Shown here: piece by piece, positions 10,108-20,688 of the stretch
Layout of the letters: every line of letters starts with the position of its first letter
Position numbering within the stretch: the first letter of the stretch is position 1
DNA from: Yersinia artesiana
Lineage (GTDB): Bacteria > Pseudomonadota > Gammaproteobacteria > Enterobacterales > Enterobacteriaceae
Reading direction: 5' to 3'
DNA: 64,000 nt
NCBI RefSeq assembly: GCF_902726545.1
Contig: NZ_CACVAD010000023.1
Location: forward strand, 1-64,000
The notes under the pieces: generated by a model
Seen by the model: the letters and a program-made list of their open reading frames with translations, nothing else
What the model was told of the DNA's origin: nothing
Database searches by the model: none
Program-made: the position numbers and the translations under genes

Positions 10108-11559
10108 ATGAAGTTTATCATTAAATTGTTCCCAGAAATCACCATCAAGAGTCAATCTGTGCGCTTGCGCTTCATTAAGATCCTCACAACCAATATTCGC
10201 AACGTATTGAAAAACCTTGAGGATGATACTCTAGCGGTGGTTCGCCATTGGGACCATATTGAAATCCGCACGAAAGATGACAATCTTGGCCCACAGATTT
10301 GTGATGCCCTGACTCGCGTCCCTGGGATTCACCATATTCTCGAAGTGGAAGATCGCAGCTACACCGATATGCACAATATTTTCGAGCAAACGCTGGAAGC
10401 TTATCGCGAAACTCTGATCGGGAAAACATTCTGTGTTCGGGTAAAACGTCGTGGTAAACATGAATTTTCTTCTGGGGATGTCGAGCGCTATGTCGGTGGT
10501 GGCCTGAACCAACACATAGAAAGTGCGAAAGTTAAACTGACTCACCCTCAGGTGACCGTTCATTTAGAAATTGATCAGGATAAATTGACACTGATCAAGG
10601 CGCGTCATGAAGGATTGGGGGGGTTCCCAATTGGTACGCAGGAAGATGTTTTATCTCTGATTTCCGGCGGTTTTGACTCCGGTGTGTCCAGCTATATGCT
10701 GATGCGTCGTGGCTGTCGCGTGCATTATTGTTTCTTCAATCTTGGCGGCTCTGCCCATGAGATTGGGGTGAAGCAAGTGGCTCATTATCTGTGGAATCGT
10801 TTTGGTAGCTCCCATCGGGTGCGATTTATTGCTATCGATTTCGAACCGGTAGTGGGCGAAATCCTCGAAAAAGTCGAAGATGGTCAGATGGGCGTGGTGT
10901 TGAAACGCATGATGGTGCGCGCAGCATCTCAGGTGGCTGAGCGCTATGGTGTGCAGGCGCTAGTCACCGGTGAAGCGCTGGGGCAGGTATCCAGCCAGAC
11001 ACTGACCAATTTGCGTTTAATTGATAATGCCTCTGACACCTTGATCCTGCGCCCGCTGATTTCTCATGACAAAGAGCACATCATCAATCTGGCGCGTGAA
11101 ATCGGTACCGAAGATTTCGCTAAAACCATGCCAGAATATTGCGGCGTGATTTCAAAAAGCCCGACGGTGAAAGCGGTTAAGGCCAAGATTGAAGAAGAAG
11201 AATCTCACTTTGATTTCTCCATTTTGGATCGAGTGGTTAGCGAAGCCAAAAACGTCGATATCCGTGAAATCGCCGAACAAAGTCGTGAGCAGGTGGTTGA
11301 AGTTGAAACTGTGGCTGAATTGGCAGATACCGATGTGCTGCTGGATATTCGAGCTCCCGATGAGCAAGATGAAAAGCCACTGAAGCTGGACGGGATTGAA
11401 GTGCGCGCGTTGCCATTCTATAAGCTAAGTTCGCAATTTGCCGATTTAGACCAGAGCAAGAGCTATCTGTTGTATTGCGACCGCGGTGTGATGAGCCGTT
11501 TACAGGCGTTGTATCTGCGAGAGCAGGGGTATACTAACGTGAAAGTTTACCGCCCTTAA
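10108..11559 (+). CDS. thiI: tRNA 4-thiouridine synthase / thiamine thiazole sulfur carrier ThiI
   Basis: ThiI makes 4-thiouridine at position 8 of tRNA and passes sulfur to thiazole synthesis. The 483-residue protein has an N-terminal ferredoxin-like and THUMP region (about 1-165), the PP-loop [10 protein letters not shown] near residue 186, and a C-terminal rhodanese domain with the catalytic Cys457 in YCDRGVMS. The presence of the rhodanese domain marks the enterobacterial two-function form. Start ATG at 10108; its neighbour thiL also serves thiamine metabolism but is not in the same unit. Confidence 0.97.
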   Translation: MKFIIKLFPEITIKSQSVRLRFIKILTTNIRNVLKNLEDDTLAVVRHWDHIEIRTKDDNLGPQICDALTRVPGIHHILEVEDRSYTDMHNIFEQTLEAYRETLIGKTFCVRVKRRGKHEFSSGDVERYVGGGLNQHIESAKVKLTHPQVTVHLEIDQDKLTLIKARHEGLGGFPIGTQEDVLSLISGGFDSGVSSYMLMRRGCRVHYCFFNLGGSAHEIGVKQVAHYLWNRFGSSHRVRFIAIDFEPVVGEILEKVEDGQMGVVLKRMMVRAASQVAERYGVQALVTGEALGQVSSQTLTNLRLIDNASDTLILRPLISHDKEHIINLAREIGTEDFAKTMPEYCGVISKSPTVKAVKAKIEEEESHFDFSILDRVVSEAKNVDIREIAEQSREQVVEVETVAELADTDVLLDIRAPDEQDEKPLKLDGIEVRALPFYKLSSQFADLDQSKSYLLYCDRGVMSRLQALYLREQGYTNVKVYRP

Positions 11560-11567
11560 AGGTGATA

Positions 11568-11747
11568 AGTTAACGGCTACTGCGCGTGTGGATTTTGGGA
11601 TTGCGCTGTGCTCGAACTCCTCACGTACTATCTGTACGCTCCGGGTTCTGCGCGCAGGGCGCACCCAAACTCCTTTCGCTCGCGACGCCTTGTTGGGGAT
11701 AGTTAACGGCTACTGCGCTTTGCCATTCTGAGCTTGCGCAGTAGCCG
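11568..11747. repeat. Intergenic repeat: direct copies of AGTTAACGGCTACTGCGC with an inverted third copy
   Basis: The 18-mer AGTTAACGGCTACTGCGC occurs at 11568-11585 and again at 11701-11718. A 12-base inverted copy (GCGCAGTAGCCG, 11736-11747) pairs perfectly with the second one across a 17-base loop. The DNA between the direct copies is GC-rich and codes for nothing. It lies between the convergent genes thiI and yajL and may act as a transcription barrier, though no U-tract follows the hairpin. The repeat family is not known to me by name. Confidence 0.6.
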
Positions 11748-11758
11748 CCGTCATATTA

Positions 11759-12349
11759 CTACTCACGGTAGTTATAAATCCCTGGCGGTAGTACCAACTG
11801 CCAGGCGATCTCTTCTGCTTTTTCTCGTCCGAGTAGTAAAAAAACAATCTTTAGCGCGAAATCGATAGATGTTCCTGGCCCCTGGCTGGTGACCAGATTG
11901 ACTCGCCGATCATAAACAACACGTTGATCCATCCATTTTGTTGGATCAATTTTGTCTTTTAATGCCGGAAACCCGGTCATATTGCCCACCGGGAATAACT
12001 TGTGATGCTCAAGCACTAAAGCGGGAGCGGCGCAAATGGCGGCAACCAAACGCCCCTCTTTATGCGCTTGTTCTACGGTAGCAACCAACAATGGGCTGTC
12101 GCGAAAACATTCCGCTCCCTTAATGCCACCGGGCAGGACAACCACATCAAACTTTTGATCTGCCACATCCACCAGGCGAGTGTCGGCCAGCAAACGGACG
12201 CCGCGTGAACAGACGATTTCCAATGCGCCGTCACTGGCGACACTGGCTGTTGTGACATTAATACCTGCGCGCACCAGAATATCAATCGTGGTGACGGCCT
12301 CGGTTTCTTCACTACCAGGAGCCAGGCAAACCAGCGCCGATACGCTCAT
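11759..12349 (-). CDS. yajL: DJ-1/PfpI family protein deglycase/chaperone YajL
   Basis: YajL belongs to the DJ-1 family and protects proteins against oxidative and glyoxal damage; the exact activity is debated. The reactive Cys is in [10 protein letters not shown] and becomes Cys106 when the ATG at 12349 is used, giving 196 residues as in E. coli. That start lies 8 bases after AAGGA, whereas the in-frame ATG at 12355 has no room for a ribosome-binding site. The start overlaps the end of panE, so the two are translationally coupled. Confidence 0.94.
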   Translation of the reverse strand: MSVSALVCLAPGSEETEAVTTIDILVRAGINVTTASVASDGALEIVCSRGVRLLADTRLVDVADQKFDVVVLPGGIKGAECFRDSPLLVATVEQAHKEGRLVAAICAAPALVLEHHKLFPVGNMTGFPALKDKIDPTKWMDQRVVYDRRVNLVTSQGPGTSIDFALKIVFLLLGREKAEEIAWQLVLPPGIYNYRE

Positions 12350-13223
12350 ACTCATTTTCCTTACGTTTAATTAAATCATACAACCGGGCATTTTCCGGCA
12401 AGGTCATCCCATGGCTACGTGCCCGCCGCAATAAGTAGCCGGTGATGTAGTCAATTTCCGTGTGCCGCTGGCAGCGCAAATCCTGTAGCAGTGACGAGAC
12501 ATTATCGGCGGTGCTCTGGATAACATTGTTGACGTAGCTAAGCAGGCTTTCTGTTGAGGTATGATAGCCCTCCATCTCCATCACACTGGCGACCTCTGCG
12601 CATAACCGCTCAATCAACTCTGGATAGCGCTGCAAATCACCATTACGGCAGTTATATAGGCCAGTAAGCGGATTAATCACACAGTTTACTGCCAGTTTTT
12701 GCCAACATGCCGCCGAGATATCATCGTGCCAGGCCACGTCTGGCAAAGCCTGATGTAAGATATCTGCCAGATAGCTGATATCGGTTGTAATCGGGGACAT
12801 CGGGCCAATATGGGTGATACCGCTGGCGACATGGACAATGGTGTTGCCATCACGACGTGCAGCATGAGTGGTCACTCCGTGGAGAAAAAGGTGATCATCT
12901 CGGGGTAATTCTTCCTGCGTCCCCATCCCATTATGTAGCAGTAAAATCTTACATTCGGGATTAAGCTTAGGCAGTAAGGCCGTGATTGCACTGGAAACTT
13001 GCCACGCCTTTAAGCAAACCAATAATAATTCACTTTTCGACAAATGCTCAGGATCATTAGTGGGGAGATTCTGATTGAATGCCTCGCCACCTAACAATAT
13101 GACATTAACTGAACAAAAGGGCTGTGGTACACGAAGCCAGCCTTGCACATCGTGGCCCTGCTGGTAGAGCGCTGATAACCATAACTGCCCAAGAGCTCCG
13201 CAACCAAGCACAGTAATTTTCAT
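12312..13223 (-). CDS. panE: 2-dehydropantoate 2-reductase
   Basis: PanE (ketopantoate reductase) reduces ketopantoate to pantoate with NADPH in pantothenate and coenzyme A synthesis. The N-terminal Rossmann motif is GCGALGQLW, starting at residue 7. The C-terminal helical domain includes the catalytic Lys region [15 protein letters not shown]. The ATG at 13223 follows AAGGAGGTCTTG and yields 303 residues; the longer frame to 13253 lacks such a site. Its end overlaps the start of yajL, as in E. coli. Confidence 0.95.
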   Translation of the reverse strand: MKITVLGCGALGQLWLSALYQQGHDVQGWLRVPQPFCSVNVILLGGEAFNQNLPTNDPEHLSKSELLLVCLKAWQVSSAITALLPKLNPECKILLLHNGMGTQEELPRDDHLFLHGVTTHAARRDGNTIVHVASGITHIGPMSPITTDISYLADILHQALPDVAWHDDISAACWQKLAVNCVINPLTGLYNCRNGDLQRYPELIERLCAEVASVMEMEGYHTSTESLLSYVNNVIQSTADNVSSLLQDLRCQRHTEIDYITGYLLRRARSHGMTLPENARLYDLIKRKENEYERIGAGLPGSW

Positions 13224-13435
13224 CAAGACCTCCTTGGTGTAGGCGGAAAGCATACTGCTTGTTTCTAAGTGTTATGCTTTGATTATAGACTTTTTGGTCA
13301 TTAAACGTAGAGTTAGCTACAAACCGGTTTTACTCAGCACCACGGGTGAGTTGAGTAATTGTCAGCAGCTTGGCTTTGTCTGTAGGGATAAAGCGGTTAT
13401 TATGCTCGCCATTCATCTTATCAGGAGGAGGGAAT

Positions 13436-13927
13436 ATGCCATCTTTCGACATCGTATCTGAAATTGATATGCAGGAAGTGCGTAACGCAGTTGAAAACGC
13501 CACCCGTGATCTGGCGAACCGTTGGGATTTTCGTAATGTTCCGGCGAGTTTTGAGCTAAATGAAAAGAACGAAAGTATTAAAGTTGCCAGTGAGTCTGAT
13601 TTTCAGGTCGAACAACTGCTGGATATTTTACGTGCTCAGTTAAGTAAGCGCGGCATTGAAGGGGCGGCATTGGAGATCCCGGAAGAAATGGATCGCAGTG
13701 GCAAAACCTACAGTGTGGAAGCCAAACTGAAGCAAGGTATTGAAAGTGTGCAGGCGAAGAAGCTGGTTAAGCTGATTAAAGACAGCAAGCTGAAAGTTCA
13801 GGCACAGATTCAAGGCGAACAAGTTCGGGTCACCGGCAAAGCGCGTGATGATTTGCAAAGTGTGATGGCATTAATTCGTGGCGCTGATCTGGGCCAGCCA
13901 TTCCAGTTCAATAACTTCCGCGACTAA
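13436..13927 (+). CDS. yajQ: YajQ family nucleotide-binding protein
   Basis: YajQ is a small conserved protein with two ferredoxin-like folds; homologues bind cyclic di-GMP or nucleotides and RNA, but the enterobacterial role is uncertain. The ATG at 13436, just after AGGAGGAGGG, gives 163 residues starting [19 protein letters not shown], the usual family N-terminus; the frame is open further upstream without support. It diverges from panE and converges on yajR, with a strong hairpin between. Confidence 0.94.
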   Translation: MPSFDIVSEIDMQEVRNAVENATRDLANRWDFRNVPASFELNEKNESIKVASESDFQVEQLLDILRAQLSKRGIEGAALEIPEEMDRSGKTYSVEAKLKQGIESVQAKKLVKLIKDSKLKVQAQIQGEQVRVTGKARDDLQSVMALIRGADLGQPFQFNNFRD

Positions 13928-13940
13928 TATTTAGTTAAAT

Positions 13941-13980
13941 CAGGTACAAAAGTATCGATCACTTTTGTACCTGCTTTTGT
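13941..13980. terminator. Terminator between yajQ and yajR
   Basis: Perfect 13-bp stem CAGGTACAAAAGT/ACTTTTGTACCTG with a 7-base loop, followed by CTTTTGTTT on the + strand. It serves yajQ clearly; the hairpin abuts the yajR stop and may also act for yajR. Confidence 0.85.
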
Positions 13981-15345
13981 TTATATCGCGTTGACCAACT
14001 CTTCTAGCTGGCTGCGATTGGTTTTTTTGGTATCCACTTTGATGTAAGCACTGCGCTCGGCTCTCACCACTACCGCTTCAGTGACACCAGGTTGCGCTCT
14101 AATTCGCTCTTCTAAAGCAGAGTCTTTTACCGCCAATTCGGACAAGGTAATTCGCAGGCTACTGACATAAGGTGGCTCTTGCATAGTGGCACTCACGCCA
14201 AACCACACCAGCGCGATAACCGCCCCGGCAGCAAATACCATACTTGCCCCTTCCATACCAAAAAGCCAGCCGCCTAAACTGCCACCGATAGCCACGCCAA
14301 TAAACTGGCTGGTGGAGTAAATCCCCATGGCGGTGCCTTTATAGCCTGCTGGCGATTCTTTACTGATCAATGATGGCAATATTGCTTCCATCACGTTGAA
14401 AGCAATAAAGAATAACTGCACACCGGCAATGATGACCCACAGCTGTTGCCCGGCAGACCACAGCACTACTTCAGCGGCAAACAACACGGCGACACAGCCC
14501 ATAAAGACCTGCTTCATGCGGCGTTTGACTTCAGCATAAATAATAAACGGCACGACGGCGGCGAAGGAAACCAACATGGTCACCAGGTAGACAATCCAGT
14601 GTTGGGCTGGAGCTAAACCGGCACTGGCCATAATCTGCGGTAAAGCAACGAAGCTCGACATCAATAAGATGTGCAAGCACATAATGCCGAAATTAAGTTT
14701 GAGTAGCCGACTGTTGTTGAGCACTTTGCTCACGCTACCTTTGACGATACTGGATTCGCGGTTAAGCACATGGCTATCGGCATCCGGTACCACGGCTAAT
14801 GTAATAACAATACCTAATAGTGCCAGTATCGCTATTGCCCAGAACAGGGCTTGCAAACCAAAAGCATGAGTGACAATCGGCCCCAGCACCATCGCGATGG
14901 CAAAAGTAATACCAAAGCTAACACCAATAAATGCCATCGCTTTGGTGCGGTTTTGCTCACGAGTCAAATCAGACAGCAGTGCCATCACTGCGGCCGCGAT
15001 AGCACCTGAGCCCTGTAACGCACGGCCCAGAATGATGCCCCAGATAGAATCACTCAGTGCGGCAATCACACTTCCCAGCGCAAATATCAGTAGGCCGCCG
15101 ACGATCAGCGGCTTACGGCCAATACGATCAGAAACCAGCCCGAATGGGATCTGAAAAATGGCCTGAGCCAGACCGTAAATGCCAATGGCGATACCAATCA
15201 ATGCTTCGCTGGCACCAGAAAGCGCCATGCCATAAGTGGTGAGAACGGGGAGAACCATAAACATGCCGAGCATGCGCAAAGAGAATACCGTACCCAGCCC
15301 CCAGGTTGCCCGGAGCTCTAGCGGGGTCATTTTATTGTCGTTCAT
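13981..15345 (-). CDS. yajR: MFS transporter YajR
   Basis: Inner-membrane major facilitator of unknown substrate. The 12 hydrophobic helices are followed by a C-terminal soluble ferredoxin-like domain (about residues 385-454) typical of YajR. The MFS motif A reads SDRIGRKPLI after the second helix. The ATG at 15345 follows GAGGTGG and gives 454 residues, equal to E. coli; the in-frame GTG at 15351 would sit inside that ribosome-binding site. Transcribed alone, convergent with yajQ. Confidence 0.95.
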   Translation of the reverse strand: MNDNKMTPLELRATWGLGTVFSLRMLGMFMVLPVLTTYGMALSGASEALIGIAIGIYGLAQAIFQIPFGLVSDRIGRKPLIVGGLLIFALGSVIAALSDSIWGIILGRALQGSGAIAAAVMALLSDLTREQNRTKAMAFIGVSFGITFAIAMVLGPIVTHAFGLQALFWAIAILALLGIVITLAVVPDADSHVLNRESSIVKGSVSKVLNNSRLLKLNFGIMCLHILLMSSFVALPQIMASAGLAPAQHWIVYLVTMLVSFAAVVPFIIYAEVKRRMKQVFMGCVAVLFAAEVVLWSAGQQLWVIIAGVQLFFIAFNVMEAILPSLISKESPAGYKGTAMGIYSTSQFIGVAIGGSLGGWLFGMEGASMVFAAGAVIALVWFGVSATMQEPPYVSSLRITLSELAVKDSALEERIRAQPGVTEAVVVRAERSAYIKVDTKKTNRSQLEELVNAI

Positions 15346-15465
15346 TACCACCTCAAAAAAACATTCTGCGCCATTGTAATGATGTTAGGGCCAGTGGGTA
15401 AATCTATTGATGTTTAGAATGTATTACAGGCGAGTTTTTAGATAACAGTAGGGGAGAGGAGAAAT

Positions 15466-15503
15466 AAAAAATGGCTGCCAGGAATAGCCCGCCAGCCATT
15501 TTT
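15466..15503. terminator. Terminator after cyoE
   Basis: Stem AAAAATGGCTG/CAGCCATTTTT with T-runs on both strands. It ends the cyoABCDE transcript (- strand) 18 bases after the cyoE stop and could act in both directions. Confidence 0.85.
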
Positions 15504-15521
15504 ATCACAACAGGGTTGGAG

Positions 15522-16409
15522 TTACCCGACGTAAGTCAGCAATCCAGCCGAGGAAGGAACGTTGAAATCAACCGACATCATGACGCTCAATGACGTAATA
15601 GCAATGATAGAGAATACAAAGAGTTTTCTCGCCCATACGCTGTCATTGGTCGCTTTGTAACCGCGCAACGCCATACCCAACCACCAGACACTCACCGCAG
15701 CAGCGACAACCAGGTATTTGTAACCGGCATAGCCACTTAAGGTCAGCATCAAGGTGGCGACCATAAATGCCAGGATATAAAGGGTAATATGGTTTTTGGT
15801 GACCGATATTCCTTTTATCACCGGTAAAACCGGAATGTTGGCAGCTTGATAATCCTTAAAGCGGAAAATCGCGATGGCATAAGAGTGCGGCATTTGCCAC
15901 AGGCTGAAGATAAGCAACAGGATCAAAGCACCCATATCGAACTGCCCAGTAACGGCACAGTAACCAATCACTGGCGGTGCGGCACCGGATAAGCTGCCAA
16001 TCAATGTGCCGTAGACGGATTTGCGCTTCATATAGAGGCTATAAACCCCGACATAAATCACGAAGCCAATTACAGCCAGCCACATGGCTAACGGGTTAGC
16101 GCCAACATAGAGCAGCAGCATGCCAGCAATACCCAGTATCGAAGCATAAATCAGGCTCACTTTCGGATCGATAAGCCCTTTTACCAGGACACGATTCTTC
16201 GTTCTCTCCATGATGCGGTCGATATCACGGTCGATATAGTTGTTAAATACGCACCCGGAGGCAACAACTAACGAGACACCGAACAGGGTGGCGAGAAAGA
16301 GGGGGTAATCAATCACGCCTTTGGAAGCGAGGAGAAATCCCCCAACGACAGAAATTAAATTGCCGAAAATAATTCCTGGTTTAGTTACTTGCAGGTATTG
16401 CTTAATCAT
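15522..16409 (-). CDS. cyoE: Protoheme IX farnesyltransferase (heme O synthase)
   Basis: CyoE attaches a farnesyl group to heme B, making the heme O needed by cytochrome bo3. The 295-residue membrane protein has the UbiA-family Asp motifs [15 protein letters not shown] and a conserved [18 protein letters not shown] loop, with about nine hydrophobic helices. The ATG at 16409 is chosen over a TTG at 16430 that would overlap cyoD. Last gene of the cyo operon. Its product's substrate, farnesyl diphosphate, comes from ispA in the same window. Confidence 0.97.
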   Translation of the reverse strand: MIKQYLQVTKPGIIFGNLISVVGGFLLASKGVIDYPLFLATLFGVSLVVASGCVFNNYIDRDIDRIMERTKNRVLVKGLIDPKVSLIYASILGIAGMLLLYVGANPLAMWLAVIGFVIYVGVYSLYMKRKSVYGTLIGSLSGAAPPVIGYCAVTGQFDMGALILLLIFSLWQMPHSYAIAIFRFKDYQAANIPVLPVIKGISVTKNHITLYILAFMVATLMLTLSGYAGYKYLVVAAAVSVWWLGMALRGYKATNDSVWARKLFVFSIIAITSLSVMMSVDFNVPSSAGLLTYVG

Positions 16410-16422
16410 CACATGCAGCTCT

Positions 16423-16770
16423 TTAGTCAACCATCATATTGATGTTGAGGTTGTACATAATCCAAAGTGAGCCCACAACAACGATTGCAATAATCATAGC
16501 GGTGAACAGGAACGCCACCAGATTCCAACGTTCTTCGGACGATCCATTCATATGCAGGAAGTACACCAGGTGCACGATAATCTGCACCACGGCTAAACCG
16601 ACCACTGTGGCCAGAATAGTCGTATGGGAGGCGGTACCACTCATCACCATAGCGAATGGAATAACTGTCAGAATGACCGACAGAATGAAGCCAATAAGGT
16701 ATGACTTCAAGCTACCGTGGCTGGCTCCACCGTGAGTCGTTGTTGAATGACTAGATGTTGGATGGCTCAT
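16423..16770 (-). CDS. cyoD: Cytochrome bo3 ubiquinol oxidase subunit IV
   Basis: Small membrane subunit that helps assemble the copper site of subunit I. The 115-residue protein has a His/Ser/Thr-rich N-terminus and three hydrophobic helices ending in [15 protein letters not shown]. The ATG at 16770 shares one base with the cyoC stop (TGATG), implying coupled translation; the frame is open upstream inside cyoC without support. Confidence 0.96.
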   Translation of the reverse strand: MSHPTSSHSTTTHGGASHGSLKSYLIGFILSVILTVIPFAMVMSGTASHTTILATVVGLAVVQIIVHLVYFLHMNGSSEERWNLVAFLFTAMIIAIVVVGSLWIMYNLNINMMVD

Positions 16771-17384
16771 CACATAGCTCCTAACAGATAGACAACGGTG
16801 AATACGCAGATCCAGACCACATCCAGGAAGTGCCAGAACAAGCTCAGACACATCAGGCGGGTACGGTTCGTTTCATTCAGGCCGCGTTTTGCTACTTGGA
16901 TCATCATAATGATGATCCAAACCAGGCCAGCGGTAACGTGAATACCGTGGGTGGCAACCAGCGCGAAGAAGCTAGACAGGAACGCACTGCGATCCGGGCC
17001 GTAGCCTTCAGCAATCAGGTGATGGAATTCATAGATTTCCATTGCCACAAAGCCCAGACCGAACAGGAAGGTCAGACCTAACCAGGTGTTAACCTGGTTT
17101 TTGTGGCCTTTGTTCATGCCCAGCATAGCGATGCCGTAAGTAATACTACTGAACAGTAACAGGAAAGTTTCAACCAGAACAAAGTTCAGGTCGAAGATAT
17201 CCCGGCCTGAAGGGCCGCCAGCTGTCCCGTTTACCAGCACTGCATAAGTTGCAAACAATGTCGCAAACAAAATACAGTCGCTCATCAGGTAGATCCAGAA
17301 GCCGAAGACTTTCGTCGCTCCTGCATCGTGATGCCCATGCTCTGCATGGGCGACGTTATGGTTAGTCAGAGTTTCAGTTGACAT
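16770..17384 (-). CDS. cyoC: Cytochrome bo3 ubiquinol oxidase subunit III
   Basis: Five-helix membrane subunit of the proton-pumping terminal oxidase. The 204-residue sequence includes [21 protein letters not shown] (split over the first helix) and the heme-copper subunit III signature [12 protein letters not shown]. It overlaps the end of cyoB by 11 bases and the start of cyoD by one. Confidence 0.97.
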   Translation of the reverse strand: MSTETLTNHNVAHAEHGHHDAGATKVFGFWIYLMSDCILFATLFATYAVLVNGTAGGPSGRDIFDLNFVLVETFLLLFSSITYGIAMLGMNKGHKNQVNTWLGLTFLFGLGFVAMEIYEFHHLIAEGYGPDRSAFLSSFFALVATHGIHVTAGLVWIIIMMIQVAKRGLNETNRTRLMCLSLFWHFLDVVWICVFTVVYLLGAM

Positions 17385-19365
17385 GATTCACGCCTGCTTT
17401 GCTGATTTGTTCATGATGAAGATCTTCAATGCGCTCCACTTCTGCAACCGGCACATAGTAATCAACATCCTCGTCGAAGCTTTTCACAATCCAGGTCACA
17501 ATCATGCCGACGAAGCCAACAATGGCCAGCCACCAGATGTACCAGATCATGGCAAAGCCGAAGATCAAGCTGAAGCCAGCAATAATCACACCTGCACCGG
17601 TATTCTTCGGCATGTGGATTTCTTCGTATTTCGCTGGGCGTTTGTATGCTTCGCCTTTCTCTTTCATATCCCAGAATTCGTCACGGTCTGTCACTTCAGG
17701 TACCACGGCGAAGTTATAGAACGGCGGTGGGGAAGATGTAGACCACTCCAGCGTACGGCCACCCCATGGGTCACCAGTCAGATCGCGATTTTGTTCGCGG
17801 TCACGGATACTGACGAACACCTGGATAACCTGACACAAGATACCGCAAGCAATCAGTGCTGCACCGCCTGCTGCTACCATCAACATCGGATGGAATTCCG
17901 GGTTGATATCCTGGCTCAGACGACGGGTCATACCCATAAAGCCCAGTACGTACAGCGGCATAAAGGCAACGAAGAAGCCGATAATCCAGAACCAGAATGC
18001 ACGGATGCCCCATTTCTCATTCAGCGTAAAGCCGAAGGACTTAGGCCACCAGTAAGTCAGGCCAGCGAAGCAACCGAACACCACACCACCGATAATCACG
18101 TTATGGAAGTGAGCAATCAGGAACAAGCTGTTATGCAGCACGAAGTTTGCGCCCGGTACCGCCAACAGAACGCCGGTCATCCCACCAATAGAGAAGGTGA
18201 TGATGAAGCCAACAGTCCACAGCATCGCGGAGTTAAACTGAATGCGGCCTTGGTACATGGTGAACAGCCAGTTGAATATTTTCACCCCAGTTGGGATAGA
18301 AATAATCATCGTCGCTATACCGAAGAAGGCGTTAACGTTGGCACCTGACCCCATGGTAAAGAAGTGGTGCAGCCAAACAATAAACGACAGTACGGTAATC
18401 GCGATGGTTGCCCACACTAAAGAGGTATAACCAAACAGGCGTTTTCTTGAGAAGGTCGCGGTAACTTCGGAGAATACCCCGAATACCGGCAGAACCAGAA
18501 TGTACACTTCCGGATGGCCCCAGGCCCAAATCAGGTTGATGTACATCATCATGTTGCCACCCATATCATTGGTAAAGAAATGGGTGCCAAGGTAGCGGTC
18601 CAGAGTCAGTAACGCGACGGTCACAGTCAGGATCGGGAAAGAAACGATAATCAAAATGTTGGTGCAAAGTGCCGCCCATGTGAAGACAGGCATCTTCATC
18701 ATCGACATGCCAGGAGCACGCATTTTCAAAATAGTGGCGAAGAAGTTAACACCGGTCAGCAAGGTACCTAAACCAGAAATCTGTAGACTCCAGATCCAGT
18801 AATCGACCCCGACACCTGGGTTGTACTCTTTACCTGACAGTGGCGGATAGGCCAACCAACCGGTTTGCGCGAATTCACCGACCCCCAGAGAGATGTTAAT
18901 TAACACCACCCCGACGACAAAGAACCAGAAACTCAGGGAGTTCAGGAACGGGAAGGCAACGTCACGAGCACCGATTTGTAGCGGTACGACCACGTTCATC
19001 AAGCCCACTACAAAAGGCATCGCCATGAAGAAAATCATGATAACGCCGTGAGCGGTGAAAATCTGATCGTAGTGATGAGGCGGCAGGAAGCCAGCTTCAC
19101 CAGCAGAAGCAAGTGCTTGCTGACTACGCATCATGATGGCGTCGGCAAAACCACGCAGAAGCATGACCATGGCGACCAGAATGTACATGATACCGATTTT
19201 TTTATGGTCAACCGAAGTCAGCCATTCGCTCCATAACCATTTCCATTTGCCGAAATAGGTCAGGAGGGCAACAAGAGCCGCCCCGCCCAGCACAATTGCA
19301 GCAACGGTAACCATAATGATTGGTTCGTGTAGCGGAACCGCATCAAGTGTTAATTTTCCCAACAT
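17374..19365 (-). CDS. cyoB: Cytochrome bo3 ubiquinol oxidase subunit I
   Basis: Catalytic subunit that oxidises ubiquinol, reduces oxygen to water and pumps protons. It is 663 residues long, as in E. coli, with about 15 helices. Heme and copper ligands are visible in [15 protein letters not shown] (low-spin heme His), [12 protein letters not shown] (Cu-B His and cross-linked Tyr), LHHFFTMG (two further Cu-B His) and [13 protein letters not shown] (heme His residues). The gene begins 4 bases after cyoA. Confidence 0.98.
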   Translation of the reverse strand: MLGKLTLDAVPLHEPIIMVTVAAIVLGGAALVALLTYFGKWKWLWSEWLTSVDHKKIGIMYILVAMVMLLRGFADAIMMRSQQALASAGEAGFLPPHHYDQIFTAHGVIMIFFMAMPFVVGLMNVVVPLQIGARDVAFPFLNSLSFWFFVVGVVLINISLGVGEFAQTGWLAYPPLSGKEYNPGVGVDYWIWSLQISGLGTLLTGVNFFATILKMRAPGMSMMKMPVFTWAALCTNILIIVSFPILTVTVALLTLDRYLGTHFFTNDMGGNMMMYINLIWAWGHPEVYILVLPVFGVFSEVTATFSRKRLFGYTSLVWATIAITVLSFIVWLHHFFTMGSGANVNAFFGIATMIISIPTGVKIFNWLFTMYQGRIQFNSAMLWTVGFIITFSIGGMTGVLLAVPGANFVLHNSLFLIAHFHNVIIGGVVFGCFAGLTYWWPKSFGFTLNEKWGIRAFWFWIIGFFVAFMPLYVLGFMGMTRRLSQDINPEFHPMLMVAAGGAALIACGILCQVIQVFVSIRDREQNRDLTGDPWGGRTLEWSTSSPPPFYNFAVVPEVTDRDEFWDMKEKGEAYKRPAKYEEIHMPKNTGAGVIIAGFSLIFGFAMIWYIWWLAIVGFVGMIVTWIVKSFDEDVDYYVPVAEVERIEDLHHEQISKAGVNHVN

Positions 19366-19369
19366 CGTT

Positions 19370-20326
19370 TTATTCCTCGGCTCCGGCGTGAGCGGCGTGT
19401 TCGCCCATATCCATGCCCTGGCTCATATCCATACCTGCATGGGTATCATCGCCTTTCTTGTGCATGTTCATATCACCCATAAACTTGCCAATAATTCCTT
19501 TAAACAGCTCCGGTTTAACACTGGAGAAATACTCAACCGGGTTATTTTCGCTCGGTTCAGCCAGTTTATTGAAATCGTCAGTCGTATTCAGAGTGTTCGG
19601 CGATTTTTTCACCTGTGCGACCCACTGGTTGAAGTCTTCCTGCGTAGGTGTTGCGATCGCAGTGAATTTCATACCAGAGAAGCCTTTGCCGCTGAAGCTA
19701 CTGGAAATACCATTGTATTTACCGGCTTCGTTAGCAATCAGATGCAGTTTGGTTTGCATCCCGGCCATCGCATAAATCTGCCCGCCTAACTGAGGAATAA
19801 AGAACGAGTTCATGACTGAGTTAGAGGTGATTTTAAAGTTCACCGGAACATCAGTAGGGAAAGCCAGCTCATTTACTGTAGCAATACCTTGTTCTGGATA
19901 GATAAACAGCCATTTCCAGTCCAGGGATACCACTTCAATAGTGATGGGTTCTTTACCCGCTACTTCGAGCGGCTTGAACGGGTCAAGTTCGTGGGAGGTT
20001 TTCCAGGTTATCGTTGCCAAAATAGCAATGATAATGATTGGAACAGCCCATACAACAAGCTCAATTTTGTTGGAATGGGACCAGTTTGGGGTGTAGGTCG
20101 CACTTTTGTTGGACGCGCGGTACTTCCATGCAAAAGCAAACGCCATAAAAATAACCGGAATTACGACGATCAACATTAAACCGATAGCAGTAAGTATCAG
20201 TGTTTTTTGCTCGACTCCGATTGCGCCTTTGGGGTTCATCAATACCATATCGCAACCACTGAGCATTACCGTGGCTGCTAATATAGACAACATACCCATA
20301 TTTTTAATGTATTTCTTAAGTCTCAT
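19370..20326 (-). CDS. cyoA: Cytochrome bo3 ubiquinol oxidase subunit II
   Basis: Lipoprotein subunit with two membrane helices and a periplasmic cupredoxin-like domain that, in quinol oxidases, lacks the Cu-A ligands. The N-terminal signal ends in a lipobox LSGC with Cys25. Two helices follow (about 43-65 and 90-110). The C-terminus is Met/His-rich ([18 protein letters not shown]), more so than in E. coli as I remember it. First gene of cyoABCDE; a sigma-70-like promoter lies about 50 bases upstream. Confidence 0.97.
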   Translation of the reverse strand: MRLKKYIKNMGMLSILAATVMLSGCDMVLMNPKGAIGVEQKTLILTAIGLMLIVVIPVIFMAFAFAWKYRASNKSATYTPNWSHSNKIELVVWAVPIIIIAILATITWKTSHELDPFKPLEVAGKEPITIEVVSLDWKWLFIYPEQGIATVNELAFPTDVPVNFKITSNSVMNSFFIPQLGGQIYAMAGMQTKLHLIANEAGKYNGISSSFSGKGFSGMKFTAIATPTQEDFNQWVAQVKKSPNTLNTTDDFNKLAEPSENNPVEYFSSVKPELFKGIIGKFMGDMNMHKKGDDTHAGMDMSQGMDMGEHAAHAGAEE

Positions 20327-20377
20327 CTAACGACCTCAATTACAAAAGGGCTCTATTGTCGTTTCATGTGTGCGGGC

Positions 20378-20406
20378 ATTTTACGGGAAGGTTGCAGGAC
20401 TGTAAA
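20378..20406 (-). promoter_or_regulatory. Predicted sigma-70 promoter of cyoABCDE
   Basis: On the - strand, TTTACA (20406-20401), a 17-base spacer and TAAAAT (20383-20378), each one mismatch from consensus. It places the start about 45 bases before the cyoA ATG. Known ArcA/Fnr control of cyo was not mapped here. The rest of 20327-20688 shows only the terminator of the next gene. Confidence 0.6.
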
Positions 20407-20648
20407 CATGCTTAAGATTGTGTCAGCGGCTTGTTGACACTTTATGTTAAGGGGGTCACAGATGTTACCTTGCGTGACAATTTACTAATCGCAACAATAT
20501 GTTGGCGAAGGTGGGTTGCTGCAAAACGGTGGATGTTAAGGAAAAACAACGGTTATTACGCTTTTATTCACGGGAAATACTGATTTTTATTTATTACCTG
20601 AACTTATTTTATGTAAATAATATGTGATGCTACGGTAAATTAAAATAT

Positions 20649-20681
20649 ATTCCGGGGCGCTAAAAATAGGTACCCCGGAAT
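20649..20681 (-). terminator. Terminator after the Tsx-like gene
   Basis: Stem ATTCCGGGG/CCCCGGAAT, 7 bases beyond the stop codon of the - strand gene, followed on that strand by ATATTTTAATT, a loose U-rich tract. Confidence 0.65.
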
Positions 20682-20688
20682 CATTTAG

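Noticed and set aside
17383..18348. 321-codon open frame on the + strand
   Set aside because: Lies wholly antisense to cyoB, whose heme and copper ligands are intact; His/Thr/Glu-rich low-sense composition is typical of a shadow frame.
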